A DNA stretch of 64,000 nt from Rhizobiaceae bacterium (GTDB lineage: Bacteria; Pseudomonadota; Alphaproteobacteria; Rhizobiales; Rhizobiaceae): contig JARGOX010000007.1 in NCBI GenBank assembly GCA_029233925.1, positions 186,001 through 250,000 of the forward strand, given 5' to 3'. The notes under the pieces are model-generated. The model was not told the origin of the DNA. It saw only the letters and a program-made list of their open reading frames with translations, and did no database searches. Below are positions 35,677 to 44,468 of the stretch, piece after piece; within the stretch, counting starts at the first letter, position 1; each line of letters opens with the position of its first letter. The translations under genes were made by a program, and so were the position numbers.

Positions 35677-36573
35677 ATGCTGGAACGACGCGGATTCTCG
35701 GCTCTCCTCTATGACCGGATCGTGCCCATCGGCGTCGTCGTGGCCGTCATCATCGTGCTGTGGTACGGGTTTGCCGTTCTGCTCAATGCGCAATTCGAGC
35801 GTGACCAGGCGGCGCGTGCCAAGACAGAAATCACCACCTCTCAGCTGATCGAACGCACCCTGTCGCAGGACCGGCCATTGCTGCCGGCGCCGCATCAGGT
35901 GGTCAGCGAAATCTGGGACACGACGGTGATGAAGAAGATCACCTCGAAACGCAGTCTCGTCTATCATGGATGGATTACGCTTTCCTCCACCTTGCTGGGC
36001 TTTTTGATGGGCACGGTGCTGGGCATCTCGCTGGCCGTGGCGATTGTCCATTCGAAGGTGCTGGATCGCAGCCTGATGCCGTGGATCATCGTCAGCCAGA
36101 CGGTGCCCATCCTGGCGATCGCCCCGGTGATCATCGTGGTGCTCAACGCCATTGGCATATCCGGGCTGTTTCCAAAGGCGCTGATCTCGACCTATCTGTC
36201 CTTCTTTCCGGTCGCCGTCGGCATGGTCAAGGGATTGCGGTCACCCGATGTCATGCATCTGGACCTGATGCGCACCTATAATTCCAGCGCAGCGCAGGTC
36301 TTCTGGAAATTGCGCTGGCCGGCCTCGGTGCCCTTTCTCTTCACTTCGATGAAGGTTGCCGTGGCGATCTCACTTGTCGGCGCGATTGTCGGTGAGATGC
36401 CCACCGGCGCCGTCGCCGGGCTGGGGGCGCGTCTGCTTTCGGGTTCCTACTACGGTCAGACCATCCAGATTTGGTCGGCACTGTTTTCCGCAGCCGTGCT
36501 TGCCGCCCTTCTGGTGATGCTGGTTGATCTGGCCTCGCGCATCGTGCTGCGGCGTATGGGGATGGCGCAATGA
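35677..36573 (+). CDS. ABC transporter permease 1 of the pyrimidine cluster
   Basis: ATG 35677 (TTG 35674 is possible) gives 298 residues. It has a first membrane helix at about 10-32, then a long polar stretch with 'LLPAPHQVVSEIW', then five or so helices with the EAA loop 'LDLMRTYNSSAAQVFWKLRWPAS' near residue 190. BPD_transp_1 permeases of the SsuC/TauC type have this form. Together with the following permease it should form the heterodimeric channel. Confidence 0.85.
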   Translation: MLERRGFSALLYDRIVPIGVVVAVIIVLWYGFAVLLNAQFERDQAARAKTEITTSQLIERTLSQDRPLLPAPHQVVSEIWDTTVMKKITSKRSLVYHGWITLSSTLLGFLMGTVLGISLAVAIVHSKVLDRSLMPWIIVSQTVPILAIAPVIIVVLNAIGISGLFPKALISTYLSFFPVAVGMVKGLRSPDVMHLDLMRTYNSSAAQVFWKLRWPASVPFLFTSMKVAVAISLVGAIVGEMPTGAVAGLGARLLSGSYYGQTIQIWSALFSAAVLAALLVMLVDLASRIVLRRMGMAQ

Positions 36574-37427
36574 ACACGCAAATCCTGGCCATTGCCGTTG
36601 CCTTTTGGCTTGTCGCCTGGCTGGTCAATACCTGGCTTGTCGGCCTGAGGCCGGCCAATGGGCTTGTCGCAAAGGCCATCAACCTGATGATCCCGCTGTT
36701 GTTCGGTGTCGCCCTGCTGGTGCTCTGGGAAGGGGTGATCAAGGGGTTCGATGTCTCCAAGGTGCTGATGCCGGCCCCCTCGATGGTCTGGGCGCGCATC
36801 ACCGCGTCTGTCGACATCCTGTGGGCCGACTTCTATCAGACCTACATGAAGGCCGTGCTTGCCGGCTATGCCATGGGTTGCGGATCGGGCTTTGTCGCCG
36901 CGGTGATCGTTGATCGCGTGCCGTTCCTGCGCAAGGGTCTCTTGCCGATCGGCAATCTTGTTGCTGCATTGCCGGTGGTGGGCATTGCGCCTATCATGAT
37001 TATGTGGTTCGGTTTCGACTGGCAATCAAAGGCAGCGGTTGTTGTCGTGATGACGTTCTTCCCCATGCTGGTCAATACGGTGGCAGGCCTGACAGCCAGC
37101 GGGAACATGGAACGCGATCTGATGAGAACCTATGCCTCGAATTACTGGCAGACGCTTGTCAAACTCAGGATACCGGCGGCCATGCCGTTTATATTCAATG
37201 CACTCAAGATCAATTCAACTTTGGCCCTGATCGGCGCAATCGTTGCCGAGTTCTTCGGTACTCCGATTGTCGGCATGGGCTTTAGAATTTCAACCGAGGT
37301 CGGTCGCATGAACATCGACATGGTCTGGGCTGAAATCTTTGTCGCGGCACTTGCCGGATCACTGTCCTACGGACTGCTGGCCCTGCTTGAGCGTGCTGTA
37401 ACTTTCTGGCATCCGTCCTATAGATGA
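36570..37427 (+). CDS. ABC transporter permease 2 of the pyrimidine cluster
   Basis: This 285-residue permease overlaps the first one by 4 bases. Two early hydrophobic helices precede 'MPAPSMVWARI', then come the conserved core and the EAA loop 'RDLMRTYASNYWQTLVKLRIPAA' near residue 180. It is clearly related to the preceding permease, which points to a duplicated pair forming a heterodimer. The binding-protein gene follows after 48 bases. Confidence 0.85.
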   Translation: MNTQILAIAVAFWLVAWLVNTWLVGLRPANGLVAKAINLMIPLLFGVALLVLWEGVIKGFDVSKVLMPAPSMVWARITASVDILWADFYQTYMKAVLAGYAMGCGSGFVAAVIVDRVPFLRKGLLPIGNLVAALPVVGIAPIMIMWFGFDWQSKAAVVVVMTFFPMLVNTVAGLTASGNMERDLMRTYASNYWQTLVKLRIPAAMPFIFNALKINSTLALIGAIVAEFFGTPIVGMGFRISTEVGRMNIDMVWAEIFVAALAGSLSYGLLALLERAVTFWHPSYR

Positions 37428-37475
37428 TGAGACAATAACAATCACGGCGGTGCCGCAACCAGAGGAGTAACGACT

Positions 37476-38462
37476 ATGAAAAAACTGTTATCTTTGAGCC
37501 TTGGCCTTGCAATGGGCCTTACAACGGGTGCCGCAATGGCCAAGGACAACCTTGTCCTGCAGCTCAAATGGGTCACCCAGGCGCAGTTCGCCGGCTATTA
37601 CGTGGCCAAGGAAAAGGGCTTTTATGATGCTGTTGACCTTGATGTCGAAATCAAGCCCGGCGGCCCGGATATTGCTCCGGCACAGGTGATTGCCGGTGGC
37701 GGCGCCGATGTGGTCATCGACTGGATGCCTTCTGCCCTGGCTTCGCGCGAAAAGGGCTTGCCCATCGTCAATATCGCCCAGCCTTTCAAGGAATCGGGCA
37801 TGATGCTGACCTGCCTGAAGGAAAGCGGCATCAAGACACCGGAAGATTTCCGTGGCCGTACCCTGGGCGTGTGGTTCTACGGCAATGAATATCCGTTCCT
37901 GTCGTGGATGAGCCATCTGGGCATTCCGACCGACGGTTCTGCCGAAGGCGTCAAGGTTCTCAAGCAGGGCTTCAATGTTGATCCGCTGCTGCAGAAACAG
38001 GCCGACTGCATTTCCACCATGACCTACAATGAATATTGGCAGATCATTGATGCGGGCATTTCCGCCGATGAGCTGATCACCTTCAAATATCAGGATCAGG
38101 GCGTCGCAACCCTCGAAGACGGCATCTACGTGATGGAAGCCGATCTGGAAGATCCCAAGAAGGTCGACATGTATCGCCGCTTCGTCAAGGCTTCGATGCA
38201 GGGTTGGAAATATGCTGAAACCAACCAGGAAGAAGCCGCCAATATCGTCCTGGAAAATGACGAGACGGGAGCCCAGACCGAAAAGCACCAGGTCCGCATG
38301 ATGGGCGAAATCGCCAAGCTAACAGCCGGTTCCGACGGTTCGCTCGACATGACCGACTACGAACGCACGGTCAAATCCCTGCTGTCCGGCGGATCAGACC
38401 CGGTCATCTCGAAAGAGCCGGAAGGCGCCACCACGGACGTGATCACCAAGGACAACATGTAA
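37476..38462 (+). CDS. ABC substrate-binding protein (NMT1/ThiY-like), likely for pyrimidines
   Basis: This 328-residue protein has a signal peptide (1-22, ending '..GAAMA'). Its N-terminal domain text 'LQLKWVTQAQFAGYYVAKEKGFYD' is typical of the NMT1/ThiY group that binds pyrimidine-like or riboflavin-like compounds. Gene order (hydA, ATPase, two permeases, binding protein) suggests it brings uracil/thymine or another pyrimidine or hydantoin into the cell; the ligand is not proven. A strong terminator follows. Confidence 0.83.
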   Translation: MKKLLSLSLGLAMGLTTGAAMAKDNLVLQLKWVTQAQFAGYYVAKEKGFYDAVDLDVEIKPGGPDIAPAQVIAGGGADVVIDWMPSALASREKGLPIVNIAQPFKESGMMLTCLKESGIKTPEDFRGRTLGVWFYGNEYPFLSWMSHLGIPTDGSAEGVKVLKQGFNVDPLLQKQADCISTMTYNEYWQIIDAGISADELITFKYQDQGVATLEDGIYVMEADLEDPKKVDMYRRFVKASMQGWKYAETNQEEAANIVLENDETGAQTEKHQVRMMGEIAKLTAGSDGSLDMTDYERTVKSLLSGGSDPVISKEPEGATTDVITKDNM

Positions 38463-38496
38463 GTCCATCGTCGATCATGATTGAAGAGAAGAGAGA

Positions 38497-38521
38497 AGGG
38501 GCCGTGTGGCCCCTTTTTTTT
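38497..38521 (+). terminator. rho-independent terminator of the pyrimidine ABC operon
   Basis: A 7-pair stem (AGGGGCC with GGCCCCT, loop GTGT) is followed directly by a run of eight T on the plus strand, 35 bases after the binding-protein stop. Confidence 0.88.
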
Positions 38522-38559
38522 GTGGTGAGGGGGAGGGGGCGTGTAACAGAGAAGGGGCT

Positions 38560-38723
38560 TCAGTGAAGACGCCGCCTATGCGCCGTTGAGGCGGGCCGAA
38601 ACAAAAGGCGACCTTTCGGCGACACAGATTGGCTGAAGAGGCTGGAGAGGCAAACAGGACGGGTACTTGTAGCGCTAAAGAGAGGCAGGAAGTCAAAAAG
38701 GGATTAAGTAAACTGTCACCGTA
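38560..38723 (+). mobile_element. RAYT element remnant A (3' end only)
   Basis: About 140 bases match the last codons of the RAYT transposase seen intact at 44543-45214 (region 'DAAY..LRRAET' through 'KRGRKS'), with frameshifts. It ends in the right inverted repeat at 38698-38723 (one mismatch to the other copies). The 5' part of the element is lost. Confidence 0.85.
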
Positions 38724-38894
38724 ATGTAAATGTGGGGTCAAAACACCGCTTACGTCTTAATGGACATCCAACTCAAAGCAACCAACGGCCTGTTTCGAAA
38801 CCATTCCGGACGCTCAGGTGTCGCGTGCGTTGCTCGTCTGCTCAAGCTCATGTTTCGGTGTCTTTAGTCGAAATGAAAAATGGCGGAATAAGAA

Positions 38895-39722
38895 TTAGCT
38901 AAAAGCAACCCTATCAATTTGGCGAATGATGAAATCTGCGCTGATGACACGCCCGTATCGTGATCGCTCCCCACCGCGAACCACGATGCCAAGCCATTTT
39001 ACTCGAAAAATGCGATTATCTCGAACAACCTCGAATAGAGGAGAGCCGCTCATACCGTCTTCAATAAATCTATCTTCCGCGACAGTTCGAAACAAATAGA
39101 CGCCTTCCGATGTTGTCTTATCGACTAGCTCTACAAAACTCGATACAACTACCAAGTCTACTTCGCCCATGTAGTAATCTACGTTCTGCAATCTGGTCGG
39201 GTAGCCCAAATTTAGAGCAATTTTCCCGACTGAACTAGCTACCCCACTGTTTTGGCTAATCTCGAAAAACTGAGAAGTAAGCGGTCGGTGTGGGTATTTT
39301 TCGGGCTCAAATTCATAGACAACAAAATCGAAGCTGTCTTCACGGCTGTCTTGGTCGGCGCTTTCGATAATCCACATCCGGCTTGGGGTGATCACCGACT
39401 GCCCTGGATCGCACACGATCCCAAGTTGGCCATCTGTTCCAAGCTTTCGCTGATGATCGGTCGAGATAACGAAATATCGCCCACGATGCTGTATTCCCGT
39501 CGCGCTGCCAAGGTGCTGAAACTGATAAATTTCGTCTTCGTTACAATTGACGAAACGCTGGGCGTAGCGACCAAGGTGCTTTTGGAGCTCTTTCGGGCGA
39601 ACCCAAAGGGGACCAACTTGGATTGCTGTTTCCAGAGCGTATCCAGTAATTCCGAGATGTTTGAGTAAGTTGAAATCACCTTGCACAGTAAGTTCCCGTT
39701 GAGCCGCATAAATGAAACCCAT
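38895..39722 (-). CDS. trypsin-like protein of unknown role
   Basis: This 275-residue protein carries what looks like a chymotrypsin-fold triad: His90 in 'FVISTDHQ', Asp132 in 'DSFDFVVYEF' and Ser225 in 'EDGMSGSPLFEV' (the GxSGSP motif). There is no signal peptide, so it would be cytosolic. Such stand-alone trypsin-like proteins occur in accessory regions, sometimes beside defence genes, but no partner gene is adjacent; it sits between two RAYT copies. Family assignment is by motif only. Confidence 0.6.
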   Translation of the reverse strand: MGFIYAAQRELTVQGDFNLLKHLGITGYALETAIQVGPLWVRPKELQKHLGRYAQRFVNCNEDEIYQFQHLGSATGIQHRGRYFVISTDHQRKLGTDGQLGIVCDPGQSVITPSRMWIIESADQDSREDSFDFVVYEFEPEKYPHRPLTSQFFEISQNSGVASSVGKIALNLGYPTRLQNVDYYMGEVDLVVVSSFVELVDKTTSEGVYLFRTVAEDRFIEDGMSGSPLFEVVRDNRIFRVKWLGIVVRGGERSRYGRVISADFIIRQIDRVAFS

Positions 39723-39840
39723 ACTTCTTGAACTGCGACAACAGCTATTTTCGCATACATCCTGAGCGGTCGCTACTTATTAATTGTGGCCATCGATGCA
39801 GGTCGCAGCATGCGATACTTCGGGCTCGAAGCGCTCCTTT

Positions 39841-39866
39841 TACGGTGACAGTTTACTCAATCCCTT
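39841..39866 (+). repeat. RAYT left inverted repeat, copy B
   Basis: This 26-base sequence contains GGTGACAGTTTACTCAATCC and is the exact inverse complement of the right-end consensus. It begins 45 bases before the transposase ATG. Confidence 0.88.
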
Positions 39867-39885
39867 AATTATGCCATAGGCTTGC

Positions 39886-40550
39886 ATGGCTCGTATCGCT
39901 CGCCTTGTCGTTCCCGGACTGCCGCATCATGTCACCCAACGGGGCAACAGGCGTGGCCAGGTGTTTTTTGAAGAAGCCGACTATGCGCCTATCTGGATAT
40001 GCTGGCCGAGAGTGCCGAGCGCGCCCGATGCGCGGTCTGGGCCTACTGCCTGATGCCAAACCATGTTCATATCATTCTGGTGCCGTCCGAGGCAGATGGC
40101 CTGCGGCGGACCTTTGCCGATCTGCATCGCCGCTATACCGGCTATGTCAATGCACGAGCACGAACCACAGGGCATCTTTGGCAGGGATGCTATGGATCGG
40201 TGGATGAAACGCATCTGTTCCACGCCATCCGTTATGTCACGCTCAACCCAGTGCGGGCAGGATTGGTCAAACGGGCGGAAGACTGGGCATGGTCAAGCGC
40301 CCGCGCCCATCTGGCGGGCGATGACAATGGTTTTGTAAAGGTGGCGCCCGTGCTGGAGCGTGTGGGTGATTTCGCCCAGTTCCTGGGTAAACCCTTCGAT
40401 GAAGATGCCGCTTATGCGCCGTTGCGGCGGGCCGAAACAATCGGTCGGCCTTTCGGCGACACGGATTGGCTGAAGAGGCTGGAGAAGCAGACGGGCCGTG
40501 TTCTCATGGCGCAAAAGAGGGGCAGGAAGTCAAATGGAGGGATTGAGTAA
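39886..40550 (+). pseudogene. RAYT (Y1/HUH) transposase, copy B, frameshifted
   Basis: ATG 39886 opens 'MARIARLVVPGLPHHVTQRG', but a one-base deletion near 39984 (GCGCCTAT where the other copies have GCGCTCTAT) shifts the frame. The remaining 183 codons from 39999 are open and keep the HUH motif 'MPNHVHIILVPS' and 'YTGYVNARARTTGHLWQG'. It encodes a single-strand DNA transposase related to IS200/RAYT proteins. The right repeat follows at 40537-40562 with a few mismatches. It is probably inactive. Confidence 0.85.
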
Positions 40551-40781
40551 CCTGTCACCGCAACTAAATGATAGGTGCATCCTTCGCAAATGAAACGACA
40601 CTGGTATCTGTACCAATTGCCGCCCAACATTAGCGTGGTTTGCATATCCTCCAGCAAGGCCATCGATATTTAAAAAGTTAGAGAGCGTGGTTGAAATCCC
40701 ACTTGTAACGCTAAGAGCACCATCAACGTCATTGATCACTCCGCTCCGGTCTGATCCTGCCTTTTGATCAGTCACTGGCAA
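40530..40781 (-). CDS. possible truncated small gene, unknown
   Basis: An 83-codon frame opens with TTG 40781, 9 bases after the stop of the membrane-protein gene on the same strand. It reads 'MPVTDQKAGSDRSGVINDV' and ends inside the RAYT right repeat of copy B, so if real it has been cut by that insertion. No family is recognised and there is no clear ribosome-binding site. Confidence 0.3.
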   Translation of the reverse strand: MPVTDQKAGSDRSGVINDVDGALSVTSGISTTLSNFLNIDGLAGGYANHANVGRQLVQIPVSFHLRRMHLSFSCGDRLLNPSI

Positions 40782-40789
40782 CCCATTAC

Positions 40790-41380
40790 TTATATTTTAA
40801 TTTTATATTTTATATATTTAGCTATTACGGCAACAAATAATACGTATGCTATATTCAATGAAGAATAAATAAATAGCAACGCGATCATACCCAAATAATT
40901 AACAGGAATAGCCGCACCTCGACTTGATTGCGGATTTTCATACACAGTAGGGTGTGCGTAAACAAAATATATAACCAATATATATAAAAATATCATTATA
41001 ATATATTTATTGTATTTAAAGTGTTTATTATTAATACCATTTAAAGTAATTTTTAATATTAATACTGTCGATAAAGGTAGTGTAAGTAGAAATCCAATAA
41101 TTGACAAAATTATTGCATATTTATTAAAAAAAGCAGCATAACTCGATCCGTATATTTCTGACAAAAAAATGTAATCCTCACGGAACTTAGGGATGTATTC
41201 AATTAGCTCATCATCAGCAATAAACGAAAATAGGGATGGATCTATTATATAAAAAAATGTGAAGGAAGCCATGATGCAGGGGGCAGCAAAAAGGCATAAT
41301 GAAAACCAAAAAAATACAGTTGGCTCATTCATTTTATCGATAATTGGAATATAATTTTTTGCATAAAATCCTTTATACAT
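40790..41380 (-). CDS. AT-rich four-helix membrane protein, unknown
   Basis: This 196-residue protein has about four hydrophobic helices ('FFWFSLCLFAAPCIMASFTF', 'IILSIIGFLLTLPLSTVLIL', 'IIMIFLYILVIYFVYA' and 'IALLFIYSSLNIAYVLFVAV') and Lys-rich ends. Base composition is strikingly AT-rich compared with the rest of the window, with many AAA, ATA and TTA codons, which points to recent transfer from a low-GC donor. It lies between two RAYT copies. No family is recognised. Confidence 0.65.
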   Translation of the reverse strand: MYKGFYAKNYIPIIDKMNEPTVFFWFSLCLFAAPCIMASFTFFYIIDPSLFSFIADDELIEYIPKFREDYIFLSEIYGSSYAAFFNKYAIILSIIGFLLTLPLSTVLILKITLNGINNKHFKYNKYIIMIFLYILVIYFVYAHPTVYENPQSSRGAAIPVNYLGMIALLFIYSSLNIAYVLFVAVIAKYIKYKIKI

Positions 41381-41489
41381 ATATTAAAACCCATTGTTAT
41401 TTGTGTTTTGACGATTTAATTTATAATTTGATTTATTCAATTTGAAATCAACATTTAGTTGATGTTGTTTTGTATGTGCCCATTTAAAT

Positions 41490-41698
41490 ATGGTGACGGT
41501 TTGTTGAGTCACTTCATTATGCCAGAAGTTTTGCACGGTTCGTATTGCTTGCATTGTCGTCTCCGACTACCACATCATGTTACCCAGCGATGCATCCGGC
41601 GGGGGCAGGTGTTTTTTGAAGAAGCCGACCATGCCCTCTATCTGGATATGCTGGTCGCCCGTGCAGCGCCCGCCCGGTGCGAGGTTTGGGCCTATTTA
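41490..41698 (+). mobile_element. RAYT element remnant C (5' end only)
   Basis: A degenerate left repeat (about 41490-41520) is followed by the first third of a RAYT transposase gene with substitutions and indels, up to the codons for 'VWAY'. There it is cut off exactly where copy D begins. Copy D therefore appears to have inserted into, or replaced the rest of, copy C. Confidence 0.8.
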
Positions 41699-41700
41699 AT

Positions 41701-41726
41701 TACGGTGACAGTTTACTAAATCCCTT
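41701..41726 (+). repeat. RAYT left inverted repeat, copy D
   Basis: It is the same 26-base end as at 39841 with one mismatch (CTAAA for CTCAA). Confidence 0.88.
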
Positions 41727-41741
41727 AATTATGCCATAAGC

Positions 41742-42422
41742 TTGCATGGCTCGTATCGCACGAATAATCGTCCCGGACTGCCGCATCATGTCACCCAGCG
41801 GGGCAATAGGCGGGGGCAGGTGTTTTTTGAAGAAGCCGACTATGCGCTGTACCTTGATATGCTGGCCGCGCGTGCAGAGCGCGCCCGATGCGCGGTTTGG
41901 GCCTATTGCCTGATGCCAAACCATGTTCATATCATTCTTGTTCCGTCCGGGGAAGATGGCCTGCGCCGGACCTTTGCCGATCTGCAACGCCGCTATACCG
42001 GCTATGTCAATGTACGAGCACGAACCACAGGGCATCTTTGGCAGGGACGCTATGGATCGGTGGATGAAGCGCATCTGTTCCACGCCATCCGTTATGTCAC
42101 GCTCAACCCAGTGCGGGCGGGATTGGTCAAACGCGCCGAAGAATGGGCATGGTCAAGCGCCCGCGCCCATCTTGCTGGTGATGACAATGGCGTTGTAAAG
42201 GTGGCGACCGTGCTGGAGCGTGTGGGTGATTTCGCTCATTACCTGGATGAACCGTTCGATGAAGATGCCGCCTATGCGTCCTTGAGGCGGGCCGAAACAA
42301 TCGGTCGGCCTGTCGGCGACACGGATTGGCTGAAGATGCTTGAGAAGCAAACGGGACGGGTTCTCATGCCGCAAAAGAGGGGCAGGAGGCCGAACAAAGA
42401 GATCAAGCAGGTGTCTGCGTAA
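41742..42422 (+). CDS. RAYT (Y1/HUH) transposase, copy D, near full length with altered N-terminus
   Basis: The 226-codon frame starts at TTG 41742. The usual ATG (41746) is in another frame because one base is missing near 41771, so the first ten residues ('MHGSYRTNNRP') differ from the family text 'MARIARLVVP'. The rest is complete: HUH 'MPNHVHIILVPS', 'YTGYVNVRARTTGHLWQGRY' and 'RYVTLNPVRAGLV'. It may be inactive or weakly translated. Its right repeat is badly degraded, and a terminator and phoX follow. Confidence 0.75.
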   Translation: MHGSYRTNNRPGLPHHVTQRGNRRGQVFFEEADYALYLDMLAARAERARCAVWAYCLMPNHVHIILVPSGEDGLRRTFADLQRRYTGYVNVRARTTGHLWQGRYGSVDEAHLFHAIRYVTLNPVRAGLVKRAEEWAWSSARAHLAGDDNGVVKVATVLERVGDFAHYLDEPFDEDAAYASLRRAETIGRPVGDTDWLKMLEKQTGRVLMPQKRGRRPNKEIKQVSA

Positions 42423-42444
42423 TACAACCCATCCGGTCTGTCAT

Positions 42445-42479
42445 CCGGCGCCATGCGTCAAGGCAAGGCGCCGGTTTTT
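42445..42479 (+). terminator. stem-loop with T-run between RAYT D and phoX
   Basis: A perfect 8-pair stem (CCGGCGCC with GGCGCCGG, 14-base loop) is followed by TTTTT on the plus strand. It terminates plus-strand reading and may also serve the convergent phoX gene. Confidence 0.7.
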
Positions 42480-42491
42480 GGCTACGAGGGC

Positions 42492-44393
42492 TTAGCCGAC
42501 GGTCTCGCCGTCTTCACGCCAGACCTGGATCACGGAAGAGCGCGGCTTGCCTTCGCCGTCAGGCCAGGAACCGCCCGGGTGCTGGATGCCGACAAAGGCC
42601 ACCTTGCGGTCGGTCGACCAGCACAGGCCGGTGACTTCGCAGCCGTAGGGGCCGGTCAGGAAGCGGGCGATTTCGCCGGTTTCGGTGTTGCCCAGCAGCA
42701 TCTGGTTATTGCCCTGACCTTCGAACTCTCCCTCGTTCGAGTAGTTGCCGTCGGTCTGGATCCACAGCCCGCCCTTGCTGTCGAAAATCATGCCGTCGGG
42801 CGAGTTGAACATGTTACCCGGTGTGACGTTGTCGGACCCGGAATATTCGTTGTTATAGACCTCGGGGTTGCCCGCCATCACATAGAGATCCCAGGTGAAG
42901 CCGGTTGCCCCGTGGTCTTCGCCTTCGGGACGCCAGCGCACGATCTGGCCGAAGTTGTTGGTCTCACGCGTGTTGGGCGCGTTGGGCGCCATCGAGTCGC
43001 CACCGGAGTTGACCGCATCCGCACCCCGGCGCGAGTTGTTTGTCAGAGCGCAATAGGCCTCGGTCTTGACCGGGTTCACGGCGATCCACTCGGGGCGGTC
43101 CATGGTGGTCGCGCCCACGTGCGAGCCGGCCATGCGGGCATGAACCAGCAGGTCGGTGATTTCCATGCCGGTTGTTTCCGACGTCAGGGCCAGCCATTCA
43201 CCGGACATGTCGTCCTTGAACTTGGCGACATACAGCGTGCCGTCCGACAGCAGGCCATCGGTCGGCTGGCCTACTGCCCAGGTGCCGTTCGAGACGTATT
43301 TGTACATGAACTCGCCACGCTCATCGTCGCCCATGTAGACCACGATACGGCCATCAACGGCCTGGGTCATGGCGGCGTTCTCGTGCTTGAAGCGGCCCAG
43401 TGCGGTGTGCTTGACCGGAGTGCTGTCCGGGTTGGCCGGGTCGATTTCGACGATCCAGCCGTGGCGGTGCGGCTCGTTCGGCTCTTTCGAGATGTCGAAG
43501 CGTTCGTCGAACTTTTCGTAGGCGTAGCGGCCTTCGCCGCCGATGCCGTAGCGCGAGAAACCGGCGGGCAGTTGGATCGGTTTCTGGTCCTGCATGGCTT
43601 CGGTCGTGCCGAAGTAGCCGTTGAAGTTCTCTTCACAGGTCAGGTAGGTGCCCCAGAGCGTCTTGCCCGAGCCACAGTTGTTCAGCGTGCCGAGCGGCGA
43701 CATGCCTTCGGGATCGGCATTGGTCTTGACCAGCTCGGCGCCCGCAACGGGGCCGTCCATGGTCATCTTGGTGTTGTGGTCGATGCGGCGGTTCAGCGGG
43801 CTGTCCTTGACCACGGCATAGCCTTCGCCATTGTCGGCGATTTCCATCACGGTCACGCCCTGGAGGTTCTGCAACAAGCGCACTTCGTCGGCGGAGCGGG
43901 GCACGCCTTCGCTGGCGGCGGGCAGGTTGATCTTGGGGTTCACGTATTCCGAGTTCACGGCGATGACCTGCTTGCCGTCCACGGCGAACAGTTCCATGCC
44001 GTCGGTATTCTCACCGAACACCTTGTTCGACATCGCGACTGCAACGCCGGTTTCCGGCGAATAGGCGCCGTCGGCCTCGGACCACAGCGCGTCCCCCCAG
44101 CGCACGACCGACTTCCACTGGTAGCCGTCAGGCACGTGGATGTCGAAATCGGTCGCCGTCGGGATCGGTTCGAACGGGAAGGCGGCGGCCTGGGCCCTGG
44201 CCGAGGTGGCCGAGGTCAGCGCACCCGCGCCAAAGACCATCGCGCCGGAGCCAAAGGCGACGATGCCCTTCAGCATACCACGGCGGGATATGGCCGATTC
44301 AACGACACGGTCGAATTCGTTTTCGGCGGGGCGGGGGTCCTTGAGCTCGTCGAATTCATCCCACGAAAGGTCGACTGTTTTCTTGATATCCAT
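42492..44393 (-). CDS. phoX: PhoX-family alkaline phosphatase, Tat-exported
   Basis: ATG 44393, behind a GGAG site, gives 633 residues; a longer open frame is rejected because the candidate PHO box lies in it. A long N-terminal region precedes the twin-arginine leader 'ISRRGMLKGIVAFGSG' (about 35-50, cleavage after '..SARA'). The body is a PhoX beta-propeller ('NNCGSGKTLWGTYLTCEENFNGYF', 'YMGDDERGEFMYKYVSNGTW', 'NSPDGMIFDSKGGLWIQTDG'). It hydrolyses phosphate monoesters in the periplasm with Ca/Fe cofactors. It is flanked by RAYT copies on both sides. Confidence 0.92.
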   Translation of the reverse strand: MDIKKTVDLSWDEFDELKDPRPAENEFDRVVESAISRRGMLKGIVAFGSGAMVFGAGALTSATSARAQAAAFPFEPIPTATDFDIHVPDGYQWKSVVRWGDALWSEADGAYSPETGVAVAMSNKVFGENTDGMELFAVDGKQVIAVNSEYVNPKINLPAASEGVPRSADEVRLLQNLQGVTVMEIADNGEGYAVVKDSPLNRRIDHNTKMTMDGPVAGAELVKTNADPEGMSPLGTLNNCGSGKTLWGTYLTCEENFNGYFGTTEAMQDQKPIQLPAGFSRYGIGGEGRYAYEKFDERFDISKEPNEPHRHGWIVEIDPANPDSTPVKHTALGRFKHENAAMTQAVDGRIVVYMGDDERGEFMYKYVSNGTWAVGQPTDGLLSDGTLYVAKFKDDMSGEWLALTSETTGMEITDLLVHARMAGSHVGATTMDRPEWIAVNPVKTEAYCALTNNSRRGADAVNSGGDSMAPNAPNTRETNNFGQIVRWRPEGEDHGATGFTWDLYVMAGNPEVYNNEYSGSDNVTPGNMFNSPDGMIFDSKGGLWIQTDGNYSNEGEFEGQGNNQMLLGNTETGEIARFLTGPYGCEVTGLCWSTDRKVAFVGIQHPGGSWPDGEGKPRSSVIQVWREDGETVG

Positions 44394-44468
44394 AGTGCGC
44401 TCCCTGGCTCTGGAAAAGCTGAGTACCGGCAATCCGGCATCCGATTGAAGCCGCATTACTCTGGTCTT

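Larger units (their letters stand above)
38463..38894. other. 432-base gap: terminator, RAYT remnant A, featureless tail
   Basis: It holds the terminator at 38497-38521 and the transposase remnant at about 38560-38723; I see nothing further in 38724-38894. It marks the left border of the transposon-rich accessory region. Confidence 0.8.
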
